DNA of 64,000 nt from Mycetocola_A sp015752285 (GTDB lineage Bacteria > Actinomycetota > Actinomycetes > Actinomycetales > Microbacteriaceae). The stretch spans positions 124,001 through 188,000 of the forward strand of contig NZ_JADOUY010000001.1 of assembly GCF_015752285.1 (NCBI RefSeq). Direction: 5' to 3'. A program made the translations under genes and the position numbers. Positions 41,931 through 50,509 of this stretch are shown here, in pieces. The notes beneath the pieces were generated by a model, which had not been told where the DNA came from, searched no databases, and saw only the letters and a list, made by a program, of their open reading frames with translations. Positions within the stretch are counted from its first letter, which is position 1. Every line of letters begins with the position of its first letter.

Positions 41931-43163
41931 TCAGCGATCCCCTACTGTGACAGCCTCAGCCTCCTCGAGTGGCGAACCCACCGTGCCGTTGACACGGCTG
42001 AGGGCAGAGCGGCCGAGAAGGAGGATCAGGAGAGCGATGAGCGCCGAGGCGGCCGCGGCGTAATACGCAGCCTGCGGTGCGATGAGGGTGGCCAGCTCTG
42101 TGGCGGCGATCGGTGCGATGGCACCGCCAAGGAACCGGACACCGGAGTAGGCGGATGAGGCCACTGACCGGGGAAGGTCGGTCGCTTCCATCACGCACTC
42201 CGTCAGCACGGTGTTCATCACCCCGAGCACGAGACCTCCGACGATGACGACGCAGACCAGTCCCGCCGTCGAGTCGATGAGGAGTGCGGCGGCGATGTGG
42301 ACCGCAGCGAGCGCCACGAAACCGATCGTGAGAACGCGGGTGCGCGGCATCCGTTCGGTGAGAAGCGGTGCGACGAAGACGCTCGTCACTGCGAGCCCGA
42401 TTCCCCAGCCGAAGAAAGTGAGGCCGAGCCCGATCGCACTCAGGCCGAGAGGGAACGGCGAGTAGGCGAGCAGCACGAAGAACGCGATGTTGTAGAACAG
42501 CGCCGCAGCGGCCAGCACTCCCAGTGCGGGGACGCGGAGCGCAGCGAACGGCGCCGAGAGCGCGACGGGCGTCGGTGCGGTTTGCCCGTCGCGCATGAGA
42601 ACGAGGATCGCGATGAAGCCGGCAGCCATGAGTGCTGCCGTGCCGAAGAACGGCCCGCGCCAGCTGAGCGAGCCGAGGAGCCCGCCGAGCAGAGGACCGA
42701 TGGCGATTCCGACCCCGAGCGCCGCCTCGTACAGGATGATCGCCGACGCGGTACCACCCGATGCAGCGCCGACGATCGTCGCGAGGGCCGTCGAGATGAA
42801 CAGGGCATTGCCGAGCCCCCACCCGGCTCGGAAGCCGACGACGGTCTCGACGTCGGGACTCAGCCCGGCCGCCGCCGCGAAGAGAACGATGAGCACGAGC
42901 CCGATCAGGAGGGTGCGCTTGGCCCCGATCCGGCTCGACAGCCAGCTGGTGAAGAACATCGCGATCCCGGTCACGACGAGATAGCTGGTGAAGAGCATCT
43001 CGGCCTCGGTCGGCGTCGCATCGAGGTCGGCAGCAATCGCCGGGAGGATCGGGTCGACCAATCCGATGCCCATGAACGCGATCACGCTCGCGAACGCGAC
43101 CGCCCAGACCGCGGTGGGCTGCCGGAGAATCTGACGGAACCCGACGTTCTCATGCCCGCTCAC
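41931..43163 (-). CDS. MFS transporter (drug efflux-like)
   Basis: 410 residues with about 12 membrane segments. GLVDPILPAIAADLDATPTE in segment 1 and WLSSRIGAKRTLLIGL as motif A are visible. Typical of proton-driven drug exporters. GTG 43163 forms a GTGA overlap with the marR stop and has GGGGAGG within that gene, so the two are coupled. Regulation by the MarR protein upstream is likely. Confidence 0.88.
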   Translation of the reverse strand: MSGHENVGFRQILRQPTAVWAVAFASVIAFMGIGLVDPILPAIAADLDATPTEAEMLFTSYLVVTGIAMFFTSWLSSRIGAKRTLLIGLVLIVLFAAAAGLSPDVETVVGFRAGWGLGNALFISTALATIVGAASGGTASAIILYEAALGVGIAIGPLLGGLLGSLSWRGPFFGTAALMAAGFIAILVLMRDGQTAPTPVALSAPFAALRVPALGVLAAAALFYNIAFFVLLAYSPFPLGLSAIGLGLTFFGWGIGLAVTSVFVAPLLTERMPRTRVLTIGFVALAAVHIAAALLIDSTAGLVCVVIVGGLVLGVMNTVLTECVMEATDLPRSVASSAYSGVRFLGGAIAPIAATELATLIAPQAAYYAAAASALIALLILLLGRSALSRVNGTVGSPLEEAEAVTVGDR

Positions 43164-43654
43164 TTGCGAGCCTCCCCGTCGGATCGGCCGGCGCCGCGCC
43201 CGGCCCGGTCGGTCAGGATCCCGACCGCACGGCGCAGAACCTCGATGTCGTCGCCGGGAAGGTCGTCGAAATAGGGCAGCAGCGCGGTCGACAGATCGTC
43301 CCTCCACTCGCCGAGAGCGCGTTCGCCCTTCGGGGTCGAGGCGATCAGGGAGGCTCGGGCGTCGTCACTGTCGACGATGCGTTTCACCCAGTCGAGGTCA
43401 TCGAGCCCCCGGATGATCTTGGTCATCGTCGGCTGAGTCACGCGACTCTGCCTGGCCAGCTCGCCGAGTCGCATCGGGCCCATCGCCTGCAGGACCGCGA
43501 TGGTCCGCCAGGCAGCAGGCGACTCGGTGCGTTCCGTCGCCTGGGCTGCGAGCCGGGTCAGGCGGTGGGCGGCGGTGACCAGGTCACCGAGCAGGGTGTG
43601 AAGCGTGACGGATGCCGCGGCATCCGTCTGCGCGTCTGCAGTCGAATTCGTCAT
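43160..43654 (-). CDS. MarR-family transcriptional regulator
   Basis: 164 residues. Winged-helix core with MRLGELARQSRVTQPTMTKIIRGL as recognition region and VDSDDARASLIASTPKGERAL as the wing. ATG 43654 is chosen because TATAAT ends six bases before it, predicting a leaderless mRNA; GGAGG touches the ATG and is too close to serve as ribosome site. A palindrome at 43666-43682 just upstream of the -10 box suggests autorepression. Co-transcribed with the MFS gene. Confidence 0.9.
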   Translation of the reverse strand: MTNSTADAQTDAAASVTLHTLLGDLVTAAHRLTRLAAQATERTESPAAWRTIAVLQAMGPMRLGELARQSRVTQPTMTKIIRGLDDLDWVKRIVDSDDARASLIASTPKGERALGEWRDDLSTALLPYFDDLPGDDIEVLRRAVGILTDRAGRGAGRSDGEARK

Positions 43655-43660
43655 CCTCCG

Positions 43661-43682
43661 ATTATACATAGCCAAGCTATGT
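43661..43682 (-). promoter_or_regulatory. marR -10 box and MarR operator
   Basis: On the minus strand TATAAT occupies 43661-43666, and the perfect palindrome ACATAGC-CAA-GCTATGT spans 43666-43682 in the spacer upstream. Binding would cover the promoter. Confidence 0.7.
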
Positions 43683-43703
43683 TTTATCCGCGCGCCGAAA
43701 CGA

Positions 43704-43737
43704 CGAAAAGACGCCACCCCGAATTCGGGATGGCGCC
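43704..43737 (-). terminator. terminator of the rplJ-rplL operon
   Basis: GCGCCATCCCGAATTCGGGG (minus strand) folds with its mate GTGGCGTC across 43711-43736, followed by TCTTTTCG. The plus-strand side also ends in CCTTTTAC, so it may act in both directions. Confidence 0.7.
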
Positions 43738-43805
43738 TTTTACTGTGGTGTCGTCGAAAACGACAGCGCAGTCACGCTGCAATCAGAAGCCCCGAAGGGC
43801 CCGGA

Positions 43806-44189
43806 TTACTTGAGGGTGACGGTTGCGCCGGCCTCTTCGAGCGTTGCCTTTGCCTTCTCGGCGGTCTCCTTGTTGGCGCCTTCGATGACGGCACCCGGTG
43901 CGCCATCGACGACGGCCTTGGCCTCGCCGAGGCCCAGCGAGGTGAGCTCGCGGACGGCCTTGATGACCTGGATCTTCTTGTCGCCGACCGACTCGAGGAT
44001 GACGTCGAAGGAGTCCTTCTCTTCGACCTCTTCAACAGCGGCGCCGGCGGCAGCCGGACCTGCAACAGCAACGGGTGCTGCTGCGGTGACCTCGAAGGTC
44101 TCCTCGAATGCCTTCACGAACTCGCTGAGTTCGATGAGCGTGAGTCCCTTGAACTGCTCGAGCAGTTCTTCAGTTGACAGCTTTGCCAT
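43806..44189 (-). CDS. rplL: 50S ribosomal protein L7/L12
   Basis: 127 residues. N-terminal dimerisation domain (LSTEELLEQFKGLTLIELSE), Ala/Val-rich hinge (about 35-55) and the C-terminal domain that recruits translation factors (KKIQVIKAVRELTSLGLGEA, KAVVDGAPGAVIEGANKETA). ATG 44189 has AGGGAGAA upstream. Second gene of rplJ-rplL, ended by the hairpin at 43704-43737. Confidence 0.98.
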   Translation of the reverse strand: MAKLSTEELLEQFKGLTLIELSEFVKAFEETFEVTAAAPVAVAGPAAAGAAVEEVEEKDSFDVILESVGDKKIQVIKAVRELTSLGLGEAKAVVDGAPGAVIEGANKETAEKAKATLEEAGATVTLK

Positions 44190-44242
44190 GATTTTCTCCC
44201 TTAGATTTCTTTGGTCTACTCACCGCTTGCCCAGGTCTGAAC

Positions 44243-44758
44243 CTAGGAAGCGGACTCCTGCTTCTCACGCAGCGCGTCGACCGTGCGAACGGCCTTCGAC
44301 AGCGGTGCGTTGAACAGATATGCGGCTCCGAACAGCGAGGCCTTGAAGGCGCCGGCAAGCTTGCCGAGCAGAACTTCGCGGGACTCGAGGTCGGCGAGCT
44401 TGCCTACCTCTGCGGCGGTCAGAGGGTTACCGTCAAAGTAACCGCCCTTGATCACCAGGAGAGGGTTTGCCTTGGCAAAGTCGCGCAGGCTCTTCGCAAC
44501 GGTGACTGGGTCACCGTGCACGAAGGCGATGGCTGACGGACCAACGAGCTCGTCGTCAAACGACGAAATGCCCGCGTTGTTCGCAGCGATCTTGGTCAGC
44601 GTGTTCTTCACCACGGCGTAGGTTGCGTCCGCACTGATGTTGGTACGCAGCGTCTTGAGCTGAGCAACAGTGAGGCCGCGGTACTCGGTCAGCAGAACGG
44701 CGGTCGAGCTCTGGAATTTCTCCGTGAGTTCGGCAACCGAGGCTTCCTTGTTCGCCAT
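44243..44758 (-). CDS. rplJ: 50S ribosomal protein L10
   Basis: 171 residues. ANKEASVAELTEKFQSSTAV, LLTEYRGLTVAQLKTLR and FVHGDPVTVAKSLRDFAKAN are conserved; the C-terminal helix that binds L7/L12 follows. ATG 44758 has AAGGAG upstream. Preceded by a leader RNA with L10-binding signature and a terminator-like hairpin, so expression is probably autoregulated. Confidence 0.98.
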   Translation of the reverse strand: MANKEASVAELTEKFQSSTAVLLTEYRGLTVAQLKTLRTNISADATYAVVKNTLTKIAANNAGISSFDDELVGPSAIAFVHGDPVTVAKSLRDFAKANPLLVIKGGYFDGNPLTAAEVGKLADLESREVLLGKLAGAFKASLFGAAYLFNAPLSKAVRTVDALREKQESAS

Positions 44759-44829
44759 AGCCACTCCTTGATTAGTCTTCCTCGTACCGCGGAGGCGGCA
44801 CGAGCCAAAAAGCAGTCGGCCCAGACATG

Positions 44830-44985
44830 AAAAAAGCTCCGGCGCAAGCGCACGGAGCAGTTCGAGAGAAATCTTCGAAAATGATTCGTTCACCTGCGCG
44901 GGTCGTCTCAGTCGAGAACCTTCGATCGGATGCTCGCTTGCGCGCGCACGCCGAAAACCTGCGGTCTTTGGTTTTGTCTCACCCT
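44830..44985 (-). ncRNA. L10 leader with attenuator hairpin upstream of rplJ
   Basis: On the minus strand ACCAAAGACCGCAGGT (44957-44972) and CGCGCAGGTGAACG (44887-44900) match the conserved internal-loop motifs of ribosomal L10 leaders in actinobacteria (recalled, not searched). They are followed by GCTCCGTGCG/CGCCGGAGC (44836-44858) and TTTTTT (44830-44835), an intrinsic terminator before rplJ. L10 or L10(L12)4 binding likely tips the balance to termination. Confidence 0.7.
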
Positions 44986-45009
44986 ACGGCATGCGTCCGG
45001 GTTCGACAA
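44981..45009 (-). promoter_or_regulatory. rplJ promoter
   Basis: Minus strand TTGTCG (45004-45009), 17 bases, TAGGGT (44981-44986). It lies just after the stop codon of the HAD gene and in front of the L10 leader. Confidence 0.65.
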
Positions 45010-45015
45010 ATCAGC

Positions 45016-45678
45016 TCAGGCCAGTGCGCTGAGGTGCAGTTCGCGGAGCAGGCCCGCCGGGTCGTCGTAGACCGCGATCGCGCCGGCCGAGATGAGTTCT
45101 GCCGATGAGAACCCACCGGAGAGCAGACCGATCGTGCTGACCCCGGCACGGGATGCTGCGATGCAATCCCAAACGGAATCACCGACGAAGATGGCCTGTT
45201 CTGCTGAGACTCCGGCTTTCTTCAGCGCCACCTCGACGATCGCGGGCTCCGGCTTCGCCGTCTCGACGTCGCCGGAGTTGGTGACGGCGTCGACCGCGTC
45301 ATCGACGTCGAGCGTCGCGGTGAGGAGCTGGAGTTCGTCTTCGGGAGCGGATGTCGCGAGGACCACACGCGTGCCACGGTCGTGCAGGGCCTGGAGAAGG
45401 TCCCTGGCACCGTCGAGCGGGCGCAGTCGGTACGCGAGGTCCTTGTAGAAGCGGGAATGCAGCGCCTTCGCCTGCTCGCCCAGTTCTTCGGCGCGGTCGC
45501 CCAGCAACGCTGCCAGCAGTTTGCCCGAGTCCTGGCCGATGGCGCGGTGCACCCGCCAGGCAGGAACATGGATGCCGAGTTCGTCGAAAGCGTGGGTCCA
45601 GGCCTCGACATGGAGATAGTTGGAGTCGACAAGGGTGCCGTCGACGTCGAACAGAACCGCGATGGGTGCCTCACTCAT
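45016..45678 (-). CDS. HAD-superfamily hydrolase (beta-phosphoglucomutase/phosphatase-like)
   Basis: 220 residues. HAD motif I FDVDGTLVDSN (Asp 10 and 12), motif II VVLATSAP, motif III lysine in ETAKPEP and motif IV FVGDSVWDC. The cap of the PGMB type (HVEAWTHAFDELGIHV) lies between about 18 and 80. Phosphatase or mutase acting on a small sugar phosphate; substrate unknown. ATG 45678 has GGGAGG upstream. Confidence 0.9.
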   Translation of the reverse strand: MSEAPIAVLFDVDGTLVDSNYLHVEAWTHAFDELGIHVPAWRVHRAIGQDSGKLLAALLGDRAEELGEQAKALHSRFYKDLAYRLRPLDGARDLLQALHDRGTRVVLATSAPEDELQLLTATLDVDDAVDAVTNSGDVETAKPEPAIVEVALKKAGVSAEQAIFVGDSVWDCIAASRAGVSTIGLLSGGFSSAELISAGAIAVYDDPAGLLRELHLSALA

Positions 45679-45790
45679 GGAATCAACCTCCCGTAGGCCG
45701 CAACTCTAGACCCGCACGCTGTCGACGCTCGAGACGGCGGGGGTGGCTTGACAATCCACGAGCACAGGGCTGCTTCGGTCGCCAGGGCGA

Positions 45791-47260
45791 CTAATCCGGC
45801 GAAGGAGAAGCCAGGGGCAGTGTGACGCGGAACTCGGTGTGTCCGCGTTCCGACTCCACGGCCACCGTACCTTTGTGTGCGTCGACCACCCCGGCGACGA
45901 TCGCGAGACCGAGTCCTGTACCGCCCGACGCTCGCTGCCTGGACGCATCGCCGCGGACGAACCGTTCGAAGACGGTGCCGACCACGTCCGGGGCGATCCC
46001 CGGCCCCGTGTCTGCGACCGTGATCACGGCCCCGGAATCGGATGTCGTGAGTCGGGTGACGATGCGGGTCCCCGGCGGAGTGTGCACCCGGGCGTTGCCG
46101 AGCAGGTTGGCGACGACCTGGAAGAGTCGCTGGGCGTCACCGATCACCTCCACCGGTTCGTCAGGAAGCTCGAGCACCCAGTCCTGGTCGGGTGAGGCCG
46201 CGCGGGCGTCGCTGACGCCGTGGCTGAGCAGGGCCGGCAGGTCGACCGGCGCCTTCGCCAGTTCACGCCCCTCGTCGAGGCGTGCGAGCAGCAGCAGGTC
46301 CTCGACGATGGTCGTCATCCGCACCGTCTCGGACTCGATCCGCCCGAGCGCGTAGGCGGCATCATCGGGAAGCTCCTCCCCTGACCGACGGGTCAGTTCG
46401 GCGTAGCCCCGGATCGAGGCGAGCGGTGTGCGCAGTTCGTGACTGGCATCCGAGACGAAGGTGCGCACCTTGTTCTCGGACGCCTGACGGGCCTCGAGCG
46501 CACGTGACACGTGGCCGAGCATCCGGTTGATCGACGCACCGACCCGCCCGACCTCGGTGTGGGGATCAGCGTCGTTCTCGGCCACCCGGACGGCGAGTGC
46601 GACGTTCCCGCGGTCGAGCGGCAGGTCGGAGACCTCGGATGCCGTCTGGGCGACCCGGTCGAGCGGGCGCAGCGCGAGCCGGACGATGAGGTAGGCGGCG
46701 ACACCGGCGAGAGCGAGGGCACCGAGCGAGATGCCCGCGATCCCGGCGATGAGCTGGGCGACGGTGAACTCGAGGTCCGCGAGCGGGAGCCCGACGACAA
46801 GCGCGCCGTTCTCGGTCTGAACGGCGACGGCCCGGTAGCGGCCGAGGTCGCCCGGCAGGTCGAGTGACACCGGTTCTGCGCCGATCTCCAGTGGGAGCAG
46901 GGCCCGCACCTGGTCGGTGGTCAGCGGCAGCAGGCTGCCTGCGGCATCCGTGTAGCCGGCGTAACGGACGATTCCGCCGTCGATGATGGCACCGAGCGTG
47001 CCTGCAGACTGACCGGGCGCACCGATGAAGTCGGGGACTGGCGGTCGATCATCGGGAGAGAACTGGCCGTCGCGCGAAAAATCCGCTGCCCCGGACGACC
47101 GCGAGGTCGCTGCGGTCAGCTGGCTGTCGACCCGGTCGAGCAGCACGGCCTGCACGCTGAGCACGCTGGCCGTGCCGATCACGACGGCGGCGAGCGCGAG
47201 CAGGGCGACGACCGCGACGATCAGGCGCCTGCGCAACGTCCACCGCGACATCCGCCTCAC
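45791..47260 (-). CDS. sensor histidine kinase of a two-component system
   Basis: 489 residues. N-terminal membrane segment (about 12-36), extracytoplasmic sensor of about 130 residues, second membrane segment (about 165-190), HAMP linker, H-box FVSDASHELRTPLASIRGYAE, N-box VVANLLGNARVHTPPG, and GTGLGLAIV as G2 box. GTG 47260 overlaps the regulator stop as GTGA. Partner of the response regulator next to it; the divergent ABC genes are the likely target. Confidence 0.93.
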   Translation of the reverse strand: MRRMSRWTLRRRLIVAVVALLALAAVVIGTASVLSVQAVLLDRVDSQLTAATSRSSGAADFSRDGQFSPDDRPPVPDFIGAPGQSAGTLGAIIDGGIVRYAGYTDAAGSLLPLTTDQVRALLPLEIGAEPVSLDLPGDLGRYRAVAVQTENGALVVGLPLADLEFTVAQLIAGIAGISLGALALAGVAAYLIVRLALRPLDRVAQTASEVSDLPLDRGNVALAVRVAENDADPHTEVGRVGASINRMLGHVSRALEARQASENKVRTFVSDASHELRTPLASIRGYAELTRRSGEELPDDAAYALGRIESETVRMTTIVEDLLLLARLDEGRELAKAPVDLPALLSHGVSDARAASPDQDWVLELPDEPVEVIGDAQRLFQVVANLLGNARVHTPPGTRIVTRLTTSDSGAVITVADTGPGIAPDVVGTVFERFVRGDASRQRASGGTGLGLAIVAGVVDAHKGTVAVESERGHTEFRVTLPLASPSPD

Positions 47261-48012
47261 TCGAGGACTCCGGCGGGCTTGAGCAGGTAGCCGGCCCCGC
47301 GCACGGTGTGGATCATCGGTGGTCTTCCCGCGTCGATCTTCTTGCGCAGGTAGGAGATGTAGATCTCGACCACGCTCGACTTGCCCTCGAAGTCATAGCT
47401 CCACACCCGGTCGAGGATCTGCGCTTTGCTCAACACGCGTCGGGGGTTCCGCATCAAGAACCGGAGCAGTTCGTATTCGGTTGCTGTCAGCTCGATCGGC
47501 GTGTGCGCCCTCGTCACCTCGTGGCTGTCCTCGTCGAGGCTGAGATCTCCGATCGTGAGCACCGGCCCGTCGGATGCCGCGGTGAGCGTCGAGCGTCGAA
47601 TCAGCCCACGCAGTCGGGCGACGACCTCCTCGAGACTGAACGGCTTGGTGACGTAGTCATCTCCGCCGGCCGTGAGTCCGGCGATGCGCTCGTCGAGAGC
47701 ATCCTTCGCAGTGAGGAACAGCACAGGAACGTCGTCTCCCTCTGCGCGCAGCCGCTGCAGCACCGTCAACCCGTCGAGGTCGGGGAGCATGATGTCGAGC
47801 ACGACGGCATCCGGCCGGAACTCACGAGCGATGGTCAGGGCTCCCCTGCCGGTGTCTGCCGTTCGGATCTCCCACCCTTCATAACGCAGCGCCATCTTCA
47901 GCAGATCGGTGAGGCTGTGTTCGTCGTCGACCACGAGCACGCGGATCGGGTTGCCATCGGCCCGGCGGAGAGGGGCTGATGGCTGGGCTGCTGACGAAAG
48001 AAAGGTGCTCAC
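47257..48012 (-). CDS. OmpR-family response regulator
   Basis: 251 residues. Receiver domain with acidic pair VVDDEHS, phospho-acceptor in VVLDIMLPDLDG and Lys in YVTKPFS, then a winged-helix DNA-binding domain (ELTATEYELLRFLMRNPRRV, GKSSVVEIYISYLRKKID, VRGAGYLLKP). A CATACT box ends six bases before GTG 48012 with no Shine-Dalgarno, predicting a leaderless transcript. Co-transcribed with the kinase. Confidence 0.94.
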   Translation of the reverse strand: MSTFLSSAAQPSAPLRRADGNPIRVLVVDDEHSLTDLLKMALRYEGWEIRTADTGRGALTIAREFRPDAVVLDIMLPDLDGLTVLQRLRAEGDDVPVLFLTAKDALDERIAGLTAGGDDYVTKPFSLEEVVARLRGLIRRSTLTAASDGPVLTIGDLSLDEDSHEVTRAHTPIELTATEYELLRFLMRNPRRVLSKAQILDRVWSYDFEGKSSVVEIYISYLRKKIDAGRPPMIHTVRGAGYLLKPAGVLE

Positions 48013-48206
48013 ATTCCCAGTATGTGGGTGTTCCTATGAGCAACCTATGAACAGTCGATACGCGGGCTGTGGGTGCATGCCGCTCGCGCAGGGCAAACCT
48101 TCAGGAACGGCATAGCGCGGCCATAGTCACTCTTCCTACCGTGAGGATCGCCGCCGCCACCTGGCTGCCGCCAACCTGCCGCCAGACGGCTTCAACGAAG
48201 GACATC

Positions 48207-49649
48207 ATGTTCGGAACCTATCTGCGCCGGGAACTTCTCGGCCGCCGGAAGCAGACCGTCATCATCGCCATCGGCATGGCGCTCGCCATCGCCCTCGTCA
48301 TCGTCGTCCAGGCGGTATCGGCCGGAGTGAAGGACGCCCAGTCTGCTGTGCTGTCGTCGGTCTATGGCGTCGGCACGGATATCACGGTCAGTTCGACCCC
48401 AACCCCTCCCGAGGAGGGCGAACCGGGCGGTGGCCCCGGCTCGTTCGAGTTCGGGGCAGACGACGGAACAGCGACCGAGGACGGAGGCTCGGCAGTGAGC
48501 CAGTCGCGACTCTCAGCCGGCCGGGGTGCCTCCACCTTCGACGCCGGATCCCTCGCCACGGTGCAGGGCGTCGAGAACGTCGCAGCGGCAACAGCCACCC
48601 TCTCGCTGACGAACACGACCTTCGACGGCGAGCTTCCGGACTTCTCCCAGGGCGAGCTGCCCGCAGAGGGCGGCACTCCTCCGGACGGCGGAGGCAGTTC
48701 GTTCGACGTGAACTCGTGCACGGTGCTGGGCCTCGACCCCTCCGGCGACAGTGTCGGTCCGCTTTCGGCCGTCACCCTCGACGAGGGCCGCGGGCTCGAC
48801 GGCGACGATGAGGGCGCTTTCGTCGCCGTCCTCGACTCCGCGTATGCGACATCCGCCGACCTCGCCGTCGGCGACACGATCGACGTCGGCGGAACCGACT
48901 TCGAGGTCGTCGGCACGGTCTCATCCAGCTCGTCGGACGCGACCACCGCCTCCAACGTGTACATCCCCCTCGACGTCGCCCAGTCCGTCGCCGGGCTCGA
49001 CGACCAGGTTTCCACCATCTCCGTGCAGGCCGCGTCATCCACCGACATCGCCCAGGTGCAGGCTGACATCGAATCCGAACTGCCGGAGGCCACAGTGAGC
49101 ACCCAGGACGACCTCGCGTCGAGCGTCTCAGGATCACTGGCGTCGGCATCCGGGGTGGTTTCCGGTCTCGGCTTCTGGCTCTCGCTTCTCGTCCTGCTCG
49201 CCGCGTTCCTCATCGCCGTCCTCTTCACGATCTCCGGCGTGACTCGACGCACCCAGGAGTTCGGAACGCTCAAGGCCATCGGCTGGTCCAACAGCCGGAT
49301 CGTCGGACAGGTCGCCGGCGAATCCACCGTCCAGGCCCTGATCGGTGGTGCCATCGGCGTCGTCGTCGGACTCGGAGCCGTTCTGGCCCTCAACCTCGCA
49401 GGCATCACGCTCGGCGCGTCGACGGCCGCGACCACTGCAGGGCCGATGGACGGAGCACCAGGCGGGTTCGGTCGGCAGGCAGACGCCGTCGCCGCGACGA
49501 CCGATGTCGTACTCAACGCTCCCTTCTCCCCGCTGGTCATCCTCCTCGCCGCCGGCATCGCCATCGCCGGTGGGCTCCTCGCCGGTGCGGTCGGAGGCTG
49601 GCGCGCGGCCCGGCTGCGTCCCGCCGAGGCACTCCGCTCGGTCTCCTGA
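48207..49649 (+). CDS. MacB/FtsX-type ABC transporter permease
   Basis: 480 residues. One N-terminal membrane segment (about 15-38), a large extracytoplasmic domain rich in Asp, Ser and Gly (about 40-300), then three membrane segments with the FtsX signature RRTQEFGTLKAIGWSNSRIVGQ. The C-terminal tail RPAEALRSVS is typical. Such mechanotransmission-type transporters act in export of or resistance to peptides and antibiotics. ATG 48207 has AAGGA upstream. Paired with the ATPase at 49676, divergent from the two-component system. Confidence 0.9.
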   Translation: MFGTYLRRELLGRRKQTVIIAIGMALAIALVIVVQAVSAGVKDAQSAVLSSVYGVGTDITVSSTPTPPEEGEPGGGPGSFEFGADDGTATEDGGSAVSQSRLSAGRGASTFDAGSLATVQGVENVAAATATLSLTNTTFDGELPDFSQGELPAEGGTPPDGGGSSFDVNSCTVLGLDPSGDSVGPLSAVTLDEGRGLDGDDEGAFVAVLDSAYATSADLAVGDTIDVGGTDFEVVGTVSSSSSDATTASNVYIPLDVAQSVAGLDDQVSTISVQAASSTDIAQVQADIESELPEATVSTQDDLASSVSGSLASASGVVSGLGFWLSLLVLLAAFLIAVLFTISGVTRRTQEFGTLKAIGWSNSRIVGQVAGESTVQALIGGAIGVVVGLGAVLALNLAGITLGASTAATTAGPMDGAPGGFGRQADAVAATTDVVLNAPFSPLVILLAAGIAIAGGLLAGAVGGWRAARLRPAEALRSVS

Positions 49650-49675
49650 TCATCACCCCCCGAAAGGACAACACG

Positions 49676-50347
49676 ATGTACACGCTTCACGCACTCTCCA
49701 AGACCTACAGCCAGGGCAAGAACACCATCACTGCACTGAACCGGGTCGACCTCACCATTCCCGACGGTCAGATGATCGCCATCCAGGGCCCGACGGGAGG
49801 GGGCAAATCGACGCTTCTGCAGATGCTCGGCGCGCTCGACCGGCCGAGTTCCGGTTCCATCCGGTTCCGGGAGAGCGACCTCACCTCCCTCCCAGAATCG
49901 ACACTCACGACGGTGAGGGCCGAGCACGTCGGAATCGTTTTCCAGAGCTTCAATCTCATCCCCACCCTCACCGCGCAGCAGAACGTCGAGATGGCGCTCG
50001 TCCCCCTCGGCGTGCCATCGGCGGAACGTTCCGACCGGGCAGCTGCGGCGTTGGCGTCCGTCGGGCTCGGCGACCGGGGCGGGCATCGCCCACCTGAACT
50101 CTCCGGCGGCCAGCAACAGCGGGTGGCCATCGCCCGGGCGATCGTGAAGAATCCGTCCGTCCTGCTCGCAGACGAACCCACCGGGGCGCTCGACGAAAAC
50201 ACGAGGGACGACATCATGGCGTTGCTCGAGAAGCTGTGGGCAGATCTCGGGCTCACCCTCGTTCTCGTCACCCACGATTCCGCCGTCGCCAGGAGGGCGC
50301 AGCGGCGCCTCCACATCGCGAACGGTCAGCTGAAAGACATCACCTAG
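49676..50347 (+). CDS. ABC transporter ATP-binding protein (MacB/LolD type)
   Basis: 223 residues. Walker A GPTGGGKST (about 38-46), Q-loop VFQSFNLIPTLTA, signature LSGGQQQRVAIARAIV, Walker B VLLADEPTGALDENT and H-loop VTHDSAVA. Length and LADEPTGALD are typical of LolD/MacB-like ATPases. Drives the permease at 48207. The gap to the permease stop is 26 bases with GAAAGGA before the start. Confidence 0.94.
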   Translation: MYTLHALSKTYSQGKNTITALNRVDLTIPDGQMIAIQGPTGGGKSTLLQMLGALDRPSSGSIRFRESDLTSLPESTLTTVRAEHVGIVFQSFNLIPTLTAQQNVEMALVPLGVPSAERSDRAAAALASVGLGDRGGHRPPELSGGQQQRVAIARAIVKNPSVLLADEPTGALDENTRDDIMALLEKLWADLGLTLVLVTHDSAVARRAQRRLHIANGQLKDIT

Positions 50348-50421
50348 ATCGCAGGACCAGGGGTGGATTCCGCCGCCGATCGGCATCCACCCCGCGCGAC
50401 GGGGAATACCGACAGCGATAG

Positions 50422-50454
50422 TTGACTTGGATCTACTATCAACTTATAGTTGAT
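50422..50454 (+). promoter_or_regulatory. promoter with overlapping MarR operator
   Basis: TTGACT (50422-50427), 17 bases, TATAGT (50445-50450): a near-consensus promoter. The perfect palindrome ATCAACT-TAT-AGTTGAT (50438-50454) covers the -10 box, and further TAGTTGA/TCAACT half-sites lie at 50419-50425 and 50460-50465. Fits repression by the MarR protein of the same operon. Confidence 0.8.
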
Positions 50455-50509
50455 TCCGGTCAACTTTTCAGGCGCAACGACGGGCCTCCCTCATCCCCTC
50501 TGGAGCACC

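Noticed and set aside
44830..44858. Terminator of the HAD gene only
   Set aside because: It lies about 150 bases after the HAD stop, downstream of a good promoter and of L10-leader motifs, so an attenuator in the rplJ leader explains it better.
48362..50386. A 674-codon open frame on the minus strand opposite the MacB-like ABC genes
   Set aside because: It lies antisense to two genes with clear FtsX and ABC-ATPase motifs; its translation is low-complexity and without a domain. High GC keeps antisense frames open.
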